A stretch of DNA of 64,000 nucleotides from Phycisphaerales bacterium (GTDB lineage: Bacteria > Planctomycetota > Phycisphaerae > Phycisphaerales > UBA1924), in the NCBI GenBank assembly GCA_017642965.1, contig JAEPOJ010000018.1, positions 1 through 64,000 of the forward strand, in the 5' to 3' direction. The translations under genes were made by a program, and so were the position numbers. Under the pieces are notes generated by a model, which worked only from the letters and a program-made list of their open reading frames with translations, did not search any database and was not told the origin of the DNA. Below are positions 1 through 8,568 of this stretch, one piece after another. The stretch's first letter is position 1. Each line of letters begins with the position of its first letter.

Positions 1-1
1 A

Positions 2-40
2 CTGTCCCACGCTGGTTATCAGGACCTGAACACGACGTAA
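2..40 (+). CDS. possible 3' end of an upstream gene
   Basis: The first bases hold an open frame whose last codons read [12 protein letters not shown] before a TAA at 38-40. It lies just upstream of the GDP-mannose dehydratase start in the same direction. Only twelve codons are visible, so the family cannot be named and a chance frame is possible. Confidence 0.25.
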   Translation: MSHAGYQDLNTT

Positions 41-65
41 GCGCAGAAGCGGGAGACACACGCAC

Positions 66-1121
66 ATGAGCGACAAACGCGCACTCATCACCGGCATCAC
101 TGGGCAGGACGGCTCCTACCTTGCGGAGTTCCTCCTTGAGAAGGGCTATGAGGTCCACGGCATCATCCGCCGTGCATCCTCGTTCAACACCGAACGAATC
201 GATCACATCTACCAGGACCCCCACAACCCCGATCCGAAGCTCAAGCTGCACTACGGCGACCTGTGCGATGCCAACAACATCAGCAAGATCGTCGAGCACG
301 TGAAGCCGCACGAGGTCTACAACCTCGGCGCCCAGTCACACGTCCGCGTGTCGTTCGACATGCCGATCTACACGGCCGAGACCGTCGCGATGGGCGCGTA
401 CAAGCTCCTTGAGGCGATCCGCGATTTCCAGGACAAGTCGGGCCAGGAAGTCCGCTACTACCAGGCCTCCTCCTCCGAGATGTACGGCAAGGTCGTCGAG
501 ACACCCCAGACCGAGACGACCCCGTTCTACCCACGCTCGCCCTACGCGGTCGCGAAGATGGCCGGGCACTGGATCACGGTCAACTACCGAGAGTCATACA
601 ACATGCACGCGTCGTGCGGTATCCTGTTCAACCACGAGTCCCCGCGCCGCGGCGAGACCTTCGTGACCCGCAAGATCACCCGCGCCGTCGGGCGCATCAA
701 GATGGGGCTGCAGGACAAGGTGTTCCTCGGCAACCTCGACTCGAAGCGTGACTGGGGCTTCGCGGGCGACTACGTCAAGATGATGTGGATGATGCTGCAG
801 CAGGACCAGGCGGACGATTACGTCGTCGCGACCGGGCGCACGATCTCCGTGCGTGAGTTTGCGGACATGGCCTTCAACCACGCGGGCCTGAACTTCGAGG
901 ATCATGTCGAGTTCGATCCGCGTTACCTGCGCCCCGCGGAGGTCGATCTCCTGCTCGGCGATCCGGCCAAGGCCAAGGAGAAGCTGGGCTGGGAGCCCGA
1001 GACGAGCGTTGAGGAACTCGCCGCGATGATGGTCGATCACGACATCGAGCTCGCATCGCGCGAGAAGACCCTCAAGGACGCCGGGCACGTGCTGCCCGAG
1101 TTCTCCGGGCACGACCAGTAG
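66..1121 (+). CDS. gmd: GDP-mannose 4,6-dehydratase
   Basis: This SDR-family enzyme converts GDP-D-mannose to GDP-4-keto-6-deoxymannose, the first step to GDP-L-fucose and GDP-rhamnose in the cytoplasm. Visible motifs are the nucleotide-binding GITGQDGSY (10-18), the active-site SSSEMYG (136-142), the YxxxK pair as SPYAVAK (Y160, K164) and the Gmd-typical FNHESPRRG (188-196). The 351-residue length is normal for the family. A GGGAG lies about 11 bases before the ATG. A strong hairpin terminator follows. The partner enzyme, GDP-fucose synthase, lies about 2.8 kb downstream on the same strand, so the window encodes the complete route from GDP-mannose to GDP-L-fucose, although the two genes are not in one tight operon. 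Confidence 0.97.
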   Translation: MSDKRALITGITGQDGSYLAEFLLEKGYEVHGIIRRASSFNTERIDHIYQDPHNPDPKLKLHYGDLCDANNISKIVEHVKPHEVYNLGAQSHVRVSFDMPIYTAETVAMGAYKLLEAIRDFQDKSGQEVRYYQASSSEMYGKVVETPQTETTPFYPRSPYAVAKMAGHWITVNYRESYNMHASCGILFNHESPRRGETFVTRKITRAVGRIKMGLQDKVFLGNLDSKRDWGFAGDYVKMMWMMLQQDQADDYVVATGRTISVREFADMAFNHAGLNFEDHVEFDPRYLRPAEVDLLLGDPAKAKEKLGWEPETSVEELAAMMVDHDIELASREKTLKDAGHVLPEFSGHDQ

Positions 1122-1145
1122 TTCAGGCGAGCCAACAGCAAAGAA

Positions 1146-1174
1146 AAGCCCCGCGATGATCGCGGGGCTTTTTT
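1146..1174 (+). terminator. intrinsic terminator after gmd
   Basis: An 11-bp stem (1146-1156 with 1160-1170, AAGCCCCGCGA arm) is followed by a run of T. It closes the gmd transcript and may also serve the convergent gene ending at 1199. Confidence 0.85.
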
Positions 1175-1198
1175 CGTGTTCTCAGTTCATCGCCAGGT

Positions 1199-2572
1199 TC
1201 AGCGAGCTTCTGTGATCCCCTCGCCGGCGACGGAGGGTCGCGTGCGCTGCTGGGTCCGGACGACCTCGGGTGTCAGCCCGTGGAGTCGGTAAAACTCGGA
1301 GTCATCCATGCCCGTCGTGTTCCGGTTGATCACGGTCGTGTTCGGGTCCGACTTGTAGACGACGAACTGGAAGCTGGACTGTGTGCGGGCGTAGCCACTC
1401 AGCGGATCGAGGATGTACACGAGCAGCTCACCAGTTGCAGAGCTGGTGCTGACAAGGCGAGGGTTGCTGCTGGCGGAAGGCGTGATGACAGCCGTGTAGT
1501 TGCTGAAGAAATAGTTCTCATTCTCAATTGCGATGCGATAACGGAGCAGACTGCTTTCCCAGGTGCACGTGAAGTTGCCTGAACCAGAAGCGACCGATCC
1601 GGAGCTGTTGATAAAGCCGTACGCGACAGGAGCCGCGGATGCCTGCGAGGCGTTGCCATACGACTTGTTGATGTTGCCATTCACCAGCACGTCGCCAACG
1701 AAGAGCCCCGCTTCGTTCTCACCGCCGAGGTAGCCGCGGTTTCCGGTGTTGGAGTTAATGGCGGAGACCGCGAAGTAGCCCTCGCCCGCTCCGGTCGCGA
1801 CCTGACCGAGAACGGCGCCGCCCGTGCCCGGCTCGGGGTTCTGCAAGTAGCCGACGATGGGGAACTCGTTGGCCGTGCTGAGAAGACCCACACGCTCATC
1901 GGAGTCGTCGATGCGGATAGCGCCGTTCTGGCTGCCGAAGTCAATCCCATAAGGCAGCGGACCAGTCAGATCGATCATCGGCTCGTTCGTGCTGGTATAC
2001 GTCACCAGCTCGAGGATCGAGCCGCCGAAGTCGCTTTCGAGATAGATCATGGTCGTGGGATCGCCGTCGGGATCGGCGAACGAATCGATGTACGGGAACC
2101 GGAGCGAATCCGAGATCCCCGCGTATTGAGCGCGGGCGCTCCACCCGAGCTTGGCGCGTGTGCCGAGCGTGGTGTACGGCCCGCCCTCGATCTCGCTGAC
2201 CCCGATCTCGAAGTACATCTCCTGATTGCCGATCTCGCGCCAGAATCTCCGCGCTTCGGATGCCGTGCCGCCCATCTGCACATCGAGGTCGAACAACCCA
2301 TCGACGACCGGGATCAGGTCGGATGTGAAGTACAGCTCGTGGGCGATGTCGAACCCAGTGGGATCGTTGAAGGCCTCGAACCGGAATGAGTACATCCCAT
2401 TGGCCGCCTCGCCGTCCACCTCCAGGTAGCCCTGGTAGTTGAAGGTGCCGTCGCTCGCGGTCAGCACCCCGGACTGGACCTCGTATGGTCGTTCCGCGTC
2501 CAGCTGGTGCTGCGCGATCGCGGGGGCTGTCAGCGCCATCATTCCGATAACCAAAGCAGAAGCTCGTTTCAT
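1199..2572 (-). CDS. secreted protein with the N-terminal domain shared with the collagen-like S74 protein
   Basis: This 457-residue protein has a clear Sec signal peptide (MKRASALVIGMMALTAPAIAQ). The next domain, about residues 38-160, has FNYQGYLEVDGEAANGMYSF, VVDGLFDLDVQMG, an EIGV segment and a GPYTTLG segment. The same order of motifs occurs at the N terminus of the 700-residue protein at 9033-11135. The C-terminal half (about 310-430) has no recognisable motif and lacks both the collagen repeats and the S74 chaperone of that relative. The start is supported by GGAGAGGAG about nine bases upstream. It is exported, function unknown; a cell-surface or extracellular structural role is inferred. 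Confidence 0.8.
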   Translation of the reverse strand: MKRASALVIGMMALTAPAIAQHQLDAERPYEVQSGVLTASDGTFNYQGYLEVDGEAANGMYSFRFEAFNDPTGFDIAHELYFTSDLIPVVDGLFDLDVQMGGTASEARRFWREIGNQEMYFEIGVSEIEGGPYTTLGTRAKLGWSARAQYAGISDSLRFPYIDSFADPDGDPTTMIYLESDFGGSILELVTYTSTNEPMIDLTGPLPYGIDFGSQNGAIRIDDSDERVGLLSTANEFPIVGYLQNPEPGTGGAVLGQVATGAGEGYFAVSAINSNTGNRGYLGGENEAGLFVGDVLVNGNINKSYGNASQASAAPVAYGFINSSGSVASGSGNFTCTWESSLLRYRIAIENENYFFSNYTAVITPSASSNPRLVSTSSATGELLVYILDPLSGYARTQSSFQFVVYKSDPNTTVINRNTTGMDDSEFYRLHGLTPEVVRTQQRTRPSVAGEGITEAR

Positions 2573-2625
2573 CGCCAGTATCTCCTCTCCGCGCGATTTG
2601 TCAGGGGCACGAGTGTACAGGAGAT

Positions 2626-3855
2626 TCAGCGAGAGTCGAGTACGATGTCCGCGATTTGGGCCTGATGGTGGGTCTCAGCAGGTCCGAGAAGCTGATACGA
2701 GCTCACCCGGTGCTCCGGCGCGACGAGCGTGAGGTCGATGTGCATCTCCATCAGCGTATTGAACAGGCGCTCCCACCCGGTTGCGCCTGAGACCCGGAAT
2801 GAGCGTGCACGCCCGTGGCCCGCCTGCAGGAACGCGTCGCCAAATCCCGGTGCCAGTGTACTGAGAGAAGCCGACCCGCGCGGCGTGTTGAAATCCCCGA
2901 TGATGAGATCCGGATCCGGGAACGATGCGCCCTCGTTCTGATACTGCTCCCACACGTGGCGGCCCATCTCCCATCCCGAGCCGTCCCAGCCATCGATGGC
3001 AGCGCGTGCCGAGCGCATCGCGTCCATCTTCCAGACCGCGGGGTTGCTGGGCAGGTCGACGAACCAGACCACGAGGGGGTCATCGTCCAGGCGCTCGGGG
3101 TCGAGATCGAACTCTGCAAACAGCACCCATCCCAGCCCGGAGCTGGAATGGCTCATCACCTGCGTCCGGTCATTCGATCCGAACTCCACCATGCCGGTCC
3201 GGGTCATCGGGTATCGCGAGGCGATCAGGGCACCGCCCTCAAGGCGAAAATGCGCGGGATCGGCGTGCACGCGGTAGGAGTAGTTCACCCACCGCACCCG
3301 CTCGTCGGGCGCGTAAGCGGTGAACTGATCGAGCAGGGCCTGTCGTGGTTCTCCCCACTCCGCGTTGGCGATCAGCACGATGTCCGTTTCCAACTCGCGG
3401 ATCCGCGCACCCCACCGCTCCGCGTCGATTGATTTGCCGCCGTGGTTCCAGTGCAGCACCCTGATCGCGCCCGCGTCCTTGGCCTCGCTCGCCGTGATCA
3501 CACGCTGCATGCGCCACACCCCGAAGACAAGGTAGAACGAGCAGCCAACCGCGAGCAGCAGCAGCACCGGACGAAGCAGCAGCCCACCCAGACGCCGTGC
3601 GAGCTTCGCGAAGACCCACGAGAGCACCAGCATGACCCACGCCCCGCCGATCATCAGGATCGGGGGCGACCAGTAGAGATACTGCGACCAGTGATGCTCG
3701 TCCGTCAGCACCCGACCGGTGATCCACGCGCCGAGCAGGAGGAGCCCCAGCAACGCGAACAGGCGCGCCAGGTGCGGCAGAACACGCCGGCGGGCCCAGC
3801 CGATCGGGCCCGGCTTGAAATCCTGTCGCACCAGTTGTTTTGATCGTCGTGGCAT
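2626..3855 (-). CDS. membrane-anchored endonuclease/exonuclease/phosphatase (EEP) family protein
   Basis: The protein is 409 residues. Three hydrophobic segments (about 28-46, 56-80 and 92-112) precede an extracytoplasmic EEP-fold domain. EEP motifs seen are RVLHWNHGG near the domain start, a DIVLIANAEW segment where the catalytic Glu normally lies, and LIIGDFNTPRGS, the GDFN motif of the family. The family includes metal-dependent nucleases and phospho-diesterases, so the substrate is not predictable. No strong ribosome-binding site precedes the ATG. It sits between the secreted gene at 1199-2572 and the divergent GDP-fucose synthase. Confidence 0.85.
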   Translation of the reverse strand: MPRRSKQLVRQDFKPGPIGWARRRVLPHLARLFALLGLLLLGAWITGRVLTDEHHWSQYLYWSPPILMIGGAWVMLVLSWVFAKLARRLGGLLLRPVLLLLAVGCSFYLVFGVWRMQRVITASEAKDAGAIRVLHWNHGGKSIDAERWGARIRELETDIVLIANAEWGEPRQALLDQFTAYAPDERVRWVNYSYRVHADPAHFRLEGGALIASRYPMTRTGMVEFGSNDRTQVMSHSSSGLGWVLFAEFDLDPERLDDDPLVVWFVDLPSNPAVWKMDAMRSARAAIDGWDGSGWEMGRHVWEQYQNEGASFPDPDLIIGDFNTPRGSASLSTLAPGFGDAFLQAGHGRARSFRVSGATGWERLFNTLMEMHIDLTLVAPEHRVSSYQLLGPAETHHQAQIADIVLDSR

Positions 3856-3949
3856 GCGTGGGTCCGGTCGCGGGGTTCGGGGGATATACGCGATTCTACC
3901 GAACTATGATCGTGTCCACCGCAGTTCTTTCATGAGAGAGGTTCGCCGC

Positions 3950-4957
3950 ATGTCATTCAACTGGTCCGATCAACGCATCATCATCACCGGCGGCTCCGGG
4001 TTCCTCGGCCGCCACATCGTCGAGGGGCTCCACGCACGCGGCGTCGCGGACAACCAGATCGTCATCCCCCGCTCCGCCCAGTACGACCTGACGGAGAAGG
4101 ATGCAGTCGTATCGCTCTATAACGATGCGTTCGGATCGGATAAGGCCACCCTCATCGTCCATCTCGCAGCGGAAGTCGGCGGCATCGGCGCCAACCGCGA
4201 GAACCCGGGGCGCTACTTCTACGCCAACATGGCCATGGCGCTCCATCTTATTGAGCAGGCACGCGTCGACGGGCTGATCGAACGCGGCGGCAAGTTCGTG
4301 CAGACCGGAACGATCTGCGCGTACCCGAACCTCACGCCCGTGCCGTTCAAAGAAGACGATCTCTGGAACGGGTACCCGGAGGTCACCAACGCGCCCTACG
4401 GCGTCGCGAAAAAAGCAGCGTGGCAGATGCTCGACGCGTACAAGCTGCAATACGCAATGAAGTCCACCTATGTCCTCCCCGTCAACCTCTACGGCCCGTG
4501 GGACAACTTCAACCTCCACTCCTCGCACGTCATCCCCGCGCTCATCCGCAAGTGCATCGAGGCGATGGACCGAGGCGACGACTTCCTCGAGGTCTGGGGC
4601 ACGGGCAGCGCGTCACGCGAATTCCTCTTCATCGAGGACTGCGCCGATGGCATCCTGACCGCAGCAGAGAAGATGGACGACCCCACGCCCATCAACCTGG
4701 GCACGAACATGGAGATCACCATCCGCGATCTTGTGCACCTGATCGCCAAGCTCACCGGGTTCGCGAGTGAGGACACGATCGAGCAGAAGATCCGCTGGGA
4801 CTCCACCAAGCCCGACGGGCAGCCGCGCCGTTGCCTGGATGTGTCGCGTGCGAAAGATCTGATGGATTGGGAAGCGAAGGTTGGGTTCGAGGAAGGACTC
4901 AAGCGGACGATCGAGTGGTTCAAGGCGCACCGGGATAATCCGGAGGCGCGGATGTGA
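3950..4957 (+). CDS. fcl: GDP-L-fucose synthase
   Basis: This SDR-family epimerase/reductase (335 residues) converts GDP-4-keto-6-deoxymannose, the product of Gmd, to GDP-L-fucose. Visible motifs are GGSGFLG (14-20), HLAAEVGGIGAN, GTICAYP (120-126, matching the usual GSSCIYP) and YGVAK (Y150, K154). The ATG at 3950 is chosen because AGAGAGG lies about eight bases upstream; an in-frame ATG at 3932 would add only six residues. The stop overlaps the GTG start of the next gene by three bases. Confidence 0.95.
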   Translation: MSFNWSDQRIIITGGSGFLGRHIVEGLHARGVADNQIVIPRSAQYDLTEKDAVVSLYNDAFGSDKATLIVHLAAEVGGIGANRENPGRYFYANMAMALHLIEQARVDGLIERGGKFVQTGTICAYPNLTPVPFKEDDLWNGYPEVTNAPYGVAKKAAWQMLDAYKLQYAMKSTYVLPVNLYGPWDNFNLHSSHVIPALIRKCIEAMDRGDDFLEVWGTGSASREFLFIEDCADGILTAAEKMDDPTPINLGTNMEITIRDLVHLIAKLTGFASEDTIEQKIRWDSTKPDGQPRRCLDVSRAKDLMDWEAKVGFEEGLKRTIEWFKAHRDNPEARM

Positions 4958-5922
4958 CTGAGTCAGAACCAAGAATTCAAGTTGGAACATTTGTTGTAGC
5001 TTTCTACGACATTCTCGGCCAAAGCAGCCGTCTTGGTACTTGGAATGGCCATTTATTTCCGAATGGAAAAGATGATTCGGCTTGGGCATCAATGCTTCAA
5101 ACTATCCAAGAGGTTGCTCGCATTCGAGCTGATTTCAACGGCTTCTTAAATGGTTTCAATTCTAGTAGTGATGGTTATCATGTCGCTCATCCCGGCCTAC
5201 AGGAAGAACTCGAGCGATTGCCAAATTATCAAGATATCATGGATGCTTTACCAAGGGGTCGTATTTACAAGCAGGCATTTTCAGATTCTAATATATGGTT
5301 TACTCCGGCGTCGGATGAGCAGGGTAATCATTTCGCTCGACAGATAGCATTTATAGTTATGGGTGTTGCTTTTGCGCACTTATTTGCCTTATCGAGAGGC
5401 ACGGGATGTAGGGGTGGTATTGCGATCGGAAACGGTACTGATGCTCTAAATAAGTTAGGGCTTTCACACGGCGATGAAATCTATGGGCCAGTGCTAAAAT
5501 CTGCTTACGATTTGGAGAATCTTCATGCAGTATATCCACGAGTGGTAGTGGCTGATCAAGTGGTGGAGTTTATGGCAGGTCTGCAAACGGATACAGCTCA
5601 GATGGAGCCGGGCTCTGTCGAGCAGGCGGTGGCAATTAACACCAATGTGGCAGTTCATTACTTACACGGCTTGACGACAATGGACTTTGATGGTGCAATT
5701 GTTGTGGACTATGCGGGCGAACTTGCGTCGTCCTTGTTTAAACCATTGATGGAGAGTAGTGGAATTAGTCCCGAAGAAGTGTTCTTGTCGGCATATCGTT
5801 TCGTGCATAAACAAATTGAACATTTTTCCCAAGATAGAAATTATAAGTTGTCTGGAAGGTATGAATCTGTTATGAGATATTTGCGAGGCCGCTCACAACA
5901 TTGGACAACTCAAGCTCTTTAG
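4954..5922 (+). CDS. AT-rich gene, class III nucleotidyl cyclase-like fold, function unknown
   Basis: The 322-residue protein starts at a GTG overlapping the fcl stop. Its DNA is strikingly AT-rich compared with both neighbours, which suggests horizontal acquisition. I do not recognise an assigned family, but the motif order matches class III adenylate/guanylate cyclases: AFYDILGQ with D19 where the first metal-binding Asp lies, FSDSNIWF with D111 at the second, RGGIAIGNG (153-161) like the central RxGIHxG strand, and YGPVLKSAYDLEN (177-189) like the NxAARLE helix. The usual Asn of that helix is replaced, and the gap between the two Asp residues is about twice the canonical one. Catalysis is therefore uncertain. 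It could be a cyclase, a degenerate nucleotide-binding sensor, or part of an accessory or defence gene set. Confidence 0.75.
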   Translation: MTESEPRIQVGTFVVAFYDILGQSSRLGTWNGHLFPNGKDDSAWASMLQTIQEVARIRADFNGFLNGFNSSSDGYHVAHPGLQEELERLPNYQDIMDALPRGRIYKQAFSDSNIWFTPASDEQGNHFARQIAFIVMGVAFAHLFALSRGTGCRGGIAIGNGTDALNKLGLSHGDEIYGPVLKSAYDLENLHAVYPRVVVADQVVEFMAGLQTDTAQMEPGSVEQAVAINTNVAVHYLHGLTTMDFDGAIVVDYAGELASSLFKPLMESSGISPEEVFLSAYRFVHKQIEHFSQDRNYKLSGRYESVMRYLRGRSQHWTTQAL

Positions 5923-5929
5923 GCTGCTT

Positions 5930-6397
5930 GTGTGGCAAGCAATGATGCAAATTGGCCCATACCAGCCCGACACCCTCCCCGCCTGGCTCGCGATGCGTGC
6001 CAAACTCTTCGACGACGAAGATCCCGCGCTCCTCGACGAGGAAGTCCGCCAGATCGCACGGGACAACACACTCAAGTCGCAACCCTTCCAATGCCTCCTC
6101 GCGTTCGAGGGCGAGACCCCGATCGGGTTCATCGAGCTCACGATCCGTTCGTCCGCGGAGGAGTGCATGAGCTCGCCCGTCCTCTATATCGAGGGGTGGT
6201 ATGTCGACCCAGCGCGTCAGGGCAAGGGCGTCGGGCGGGCGCTCATGGACGCGGCTTTCGCGTGGGGACGCGAGCACGGGTGCACCGAAGCGGCTTCCGA
6301 CGCGCGCCCGGACAACACCGGATCGATCAACGCGCACCACGCGCTCGGGTTCGAAGACGCGGGGGTGATCCAGTGTTTTCGTCGATCGATCGATTGA
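5930..6397 (+). CDS. GNAT acetyltransferase, AAC(6')-like
   Basis: A 155-residue acetyl-CoA-dependent N-acetyltransferase. The sequence LYIEGWYVDPARQGKGVGRA carries the GNAT acetyl-CoA-binding motif (QGKGVG). The segments EAASDARPDN, AHHALGFED and IQCFRRSID match the pattern of aminoglycoside 6'-N-acetyltransferases of the AAC(6')-I type. The resemblance alone does not prove antibiotic substrates. The GTG start lies seven bases after the cyclase-like gene, with ATGATG at 5942 as an alternative. Unlike that gene, its composition is GC-rich like the rest of the window. A bidirectional hairpin terminator follows. Confidence 0.85.
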   Translation: MWQAMMQIGPYQPDTLPAWLAMRAKLFDDEDPALLDEEVRQIARDNTLKSQPFQCLLAFEGETPIGFIELTIRSSAEECMSSPVLYIEGWYVDPARQGKGVGRALMDAAFAWGREHGCTEAASDARPDNTGSINAHHALGFEDAGVIQCFRRSID

Positions 6398-6448
6398 GAA
6401 CGTCCGCGCGCCGAGCGGACCCCTGCGTGGAGGTGTGGGCGCATAAAG

Positions 6449-6470
6449 AACCCCCGCGTGTGCGGGGGTT
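6449..6470. terminator. hairpin between convergent genes
   Basis: A perfect 9-bp stem (AACCCCCGC / GCGGGGGTT) with loop GTGT lies between the acetyltransferase and the convergent VPLPA-CTERM gene. It probably serves both transcripts. Confidence 0.75.
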
Positions 6471-6498
6471 GGAGTTCAGCACATTGCTGTGTGAATGA

Positions 6499-7167
6499 TC
6501 AGCGCCGACGGTACGTGCGCAGCCCTGCGCACATGCCGAGCATGCCCAATCCTGCCCACACCGACGCCGGCAGCGGAACCACATAGAGCATGTCCTGCTC
6601 GCCCTGCGCCACGATCGCACGCAGCCGATTGGCCATCAGGTTACGTGTGCCCGAGTCGAGCGACTGGGCGCTGAGCGTGCCGATCGCGTTCTGCACGTCC
6701 GTGTCCGACGATGATGCGCTACCGAACAACGCGGCCCAGATCGATGCCTGGATCGCGGAGATCTGGGCGCTGGTGCCGCCCGCGTTCTGCAGGTTGATAT
6801 CGATCCAGCCCAGCGAGACCGCGTTCGAAACCACATCGATGACCGCGTCGGCCTGCGCCTGCGTGTAGGTCGAGCCGCCCAGATCCGGGTCCGGCGCACT
6901 CGTCAGGTCCACGATCTGGTAGGTCGACACCCCGTTGTTCGCGTTCTCGCCCAGCTCAATACAGAACGTCTGGAACGACCCAACCGGTGTGGCACCGTTA
7001 TAGATCGTGTGGTTCATGTGCCCCGCGGAGAACGTGCTCCCGGGAGTCACCGTGACCCCGATTCCCCCGCTGATCCCGGTGTACTCAAGATCGATCGAAT
7101 CCGCATGCACGATCGATACGCTCGTCACCACCGCGCATAGCGCGGCCATCCCTTTTCTACGTGACAT
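6499..7167 (-). CDS. VPLPA-CTERM exported protein, paralog 1
   Basis: The 222-residue protein has a signal peptide (MSRRKGMAALCAVVTSVSIV), a globular body and a C-terminal sorting tail: VVPLPASVWAGLG, a hydrophobic helix, then RTYRRR. This is the VPLPA variant of the PEP-CTERM signal, recognised by exosortases; none lies in this window. The body shares AGHMNHTIYNG, FCIELGENANNG and QISAIQASIWAALFG with the proteins at 11439-12110 and 13074-13751. The start at 7167 is chosen because AGAGGGA lies upstream and the signal peptide begins there. The function of the body is unknown. Confidence 0.85.
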   Translation of the reverse strand: MSRRKGMAALCAVVTSVSIVHADSIDLEYTGISGGIGVTVTPGSTFSAGHMNHTIYNGATPVGSFQTFCIELGENANNGVSTYQIVDLTSAPDPDLGGSTYTQAQADAVIDVVSNAVSLGWIDINLQNAGGTSAQISAIQASIWAALFGSASSSDTDVQNAIGTLSAQSLDSGTRNLMANRLRAIVAQGEQDMLYVVPLPASVWAGLGMLGMCAGLRTYRRR

Positions 7168-7488
7168 TGTCGTTCCCTCTACAAGCGCGGCGTTCAGCCG
7201 CAATCCGGAAGAATGTAAAAAACAAACGAGATATGCATGCTAAAGCAAGCTGGGTAAATCTCCTCATAAGAATGGTCGGGTGGAAATAGAAATGATATTT
7301 TTTTCATCCGGCACTGACCGAATAAGGGTGGTGGTTTACACCCCTTATTTGGGTAGCTGGGTTCAGTGAAGAACCCTGCCGATGAATTGCGTAGGGCTTG
7401 TAGAGGATGAAGAATCGCACCAGGTGCATCCTGCGCGCAGCAACAGCCCCGCACGTGTGCAGGGCCATCGCCAAGTAACGGATTCAGA
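7168..7488. other. gene-free stretch upstream of VPLPA paralog 1
   Basis: No convincing coding frame is present. The stretch is locally AT-rich and holds an imperfect inverted repeat around 7321-7350 (AATAAGGG...CCCTTATT). It includes the C-rich/TGGG motif at 7335-7353 that also occurs upstream of the other VPLPA genes. It probably carries the promoter of the gene starting at 7167. Confidence 0.5.
7335..7353 (-). promoter_or_regulatory. candidate shared regulatory motif, site A
   Basis: The plus strand reads TTTACACCCCTTATTTGGG, about 170 bases upstream of the VPLPA gene starting at 7167. It aligns with similar sites at 12171-12190, 12935-12954 and 13907-13926, each upstream of another VPLPA gene. 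The protein that binds it is unknown. Confidence 0.4.
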
Positions 7489-7725
7489 TCACGCTTTCAC
7501 ATCATCCAAAGATGCGCCAAAGTTGATGTGCAGCGCCCGCCCTTCGACGACGAGCGCCGGCACGGATATGACGCCCCTCGACTCGGCCTCCGCGATCCGA
7601 TCGCGTGCCTCTCTCAGGTGCACGATCTCGACGTCGTAGCGGTCCCTGTCGATGACCGTGGTGATGGACTCTTCAGCCGACACGCACACGGGGCAGCCGG
7701 CGTGGTAAAACATTGCGTTCTTCAT
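7489..7725 (-). CDS. glutaredoxin/thioredoxin-like protein
   Basis: A 78-residue single-domain redoxin. It has a CPVC active site (YHAGCPVCVSAEESI, C10 and C13) and a cis-proline segment SVPALVV before the last strand, both typical of glutaredoxin/NrdH-type thiol oxidoreductases. The ATG at 7725 is preceded by an excellent AAGGAG. It lies 38 bases downstream of the exported protoglobin gene in the same direction, so the two are likely co-transcribed. The redoxin has no signal peptide and would act in the cytoplasm. Confidence 0.85.
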   Translation of the reverse strand: MKNAMFYHAGCPVCVSAEESITTVIDRDRYDVEIVHLREARDRIAEAESRGVISVPALVVEGRALHINFGASLDDVKA

Positions 7726-7763
7726 GGTGTAACTCCTTTTCAATGCGATTCTCGTTTCACGGC

Positions 7764-8441
7764 TCAGTAATCGCCGTCGTTCACGTACGGATAGCTCCAT
7801 AGGATCGATTGCAGCAGCACACTCTTGACCCACGCGGCGTGCATCTTGTTGACTTCCTCCGCGCTGTGCCCGCCCCGCTCCAGGAACGGGCGCAGGGTCG
7901 TGGTCACCGGGATCGTCAGCGCGGGCAGGTGGCGGAAGTGGATGTGGTCGATCGCGTCCGCGTTGTCCGTGGTGTTCTTGTTCACGCGGTGATGACGCCG
8001 ACCAATCTCGAACTGGTAGTCCAACCACTCCTGGTCATACTCCGCCTCGGCGGTGTCCAGCACCCAGCGCTCAAAGCGAGCACGCACACGCGCGAGGTAT
8101 TCTCCATCCGGCTTGCCCGCGCTGTTGGAGAAGTATCTCAGCAGGTGCGGGTTGTCGCCCACGAAGCCGTACCACACCCCGACAAGCTCCTCGACGTGCG
8201 GCTCAAGCACATCGCGCGACATCCGCAGGTACTTGATGTCCTCGTCGCTCATCAGCAGCGACTTCTGGATCTCCTCCAGCTCGCCCAGCGTGATCGGTGC
8301 TTTGCGGACTGTGCGTTTGCCCAGCGTGTAGCCCGGGATCTCCGGCTCGGCAGTATCCACATGTTGAACGGATGCGCAGGCGTGCATCGGCAGAAGCCCG
8401 GCGAGGATCAGGGTGATTGCGATCGGGGGGCGTGCGTGCAT
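7764..8441 (-). CDS. exported protoglobin-domain protein
   Basis: The 225-residue protein begins with a hydrophobic signal (ITLILAGLLPMHACAS) that could be lipoprotein-type, with Cys at about residue 22, although the lipobox is weak. The rest matches the protoglobin/globin-coupled-sensor haem domain: LGELEEIQKSLLMSDEDIKY, FSNSAGKPDGEYLARVRARF, then IGRRHHRVN, the segment holding the proximal haem histidine, and a C-terminal helix WVKSVLLQSILWSYPYV. Protoglobins bind O2, CO or NO and are normally cytoplasmic, so an exported one is unusual. Neighbours are a redoxin downstream and a divergent HxlR regulator, which suggests a redox- or gas-responsive unit (inference). Confidence 0.85.
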   Translation of the reverse strand: MHARPPIAITLILAGLLPMHACASVQHVDTAEPEIPGYTLGKRTVRKAPITLGELEEIQKSLLMSDEDIKYLRMSRDVLEPHVEELVGVWYGFVGDNPHLLRYFSNSAGKPDGEYLARVRARFERWVLDTAEAEYDQEWLDYQFEIGRRHHRVNKNTTDNADAIDHIHFRHLPALTIPVTTTLRPFLERGGHSAEEVNKMHAAWVKSVLLQSILWSYPYVNDGDY

Positions 8442-8531
8442 GGTGTCTCCTTGTGTTCGTGTTCTTCGTGCACGCCTCTCGCGTGCTCACGGGTATGATC
8501 ACGAGCCAGCCCACACCTATTTGCACGGGAT

Positions 8532-8555
8532 ACAAAGTGCCATACGCACAAAGTG
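8532..8555. promoter_or_regulatory. candidate HxlR operator (direct repeat)
   Basis: The 8-base sequence ACAAAGTG occurs at 8532-8539 and again at 8548-8555, a 16-base period, immediately upstream of the HxlR start and within the divergent promoter region. Autoregulation is inferred from position only. Confidence 0.35.
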
Positions 8556-8568
8556 GTCACCATCATTT

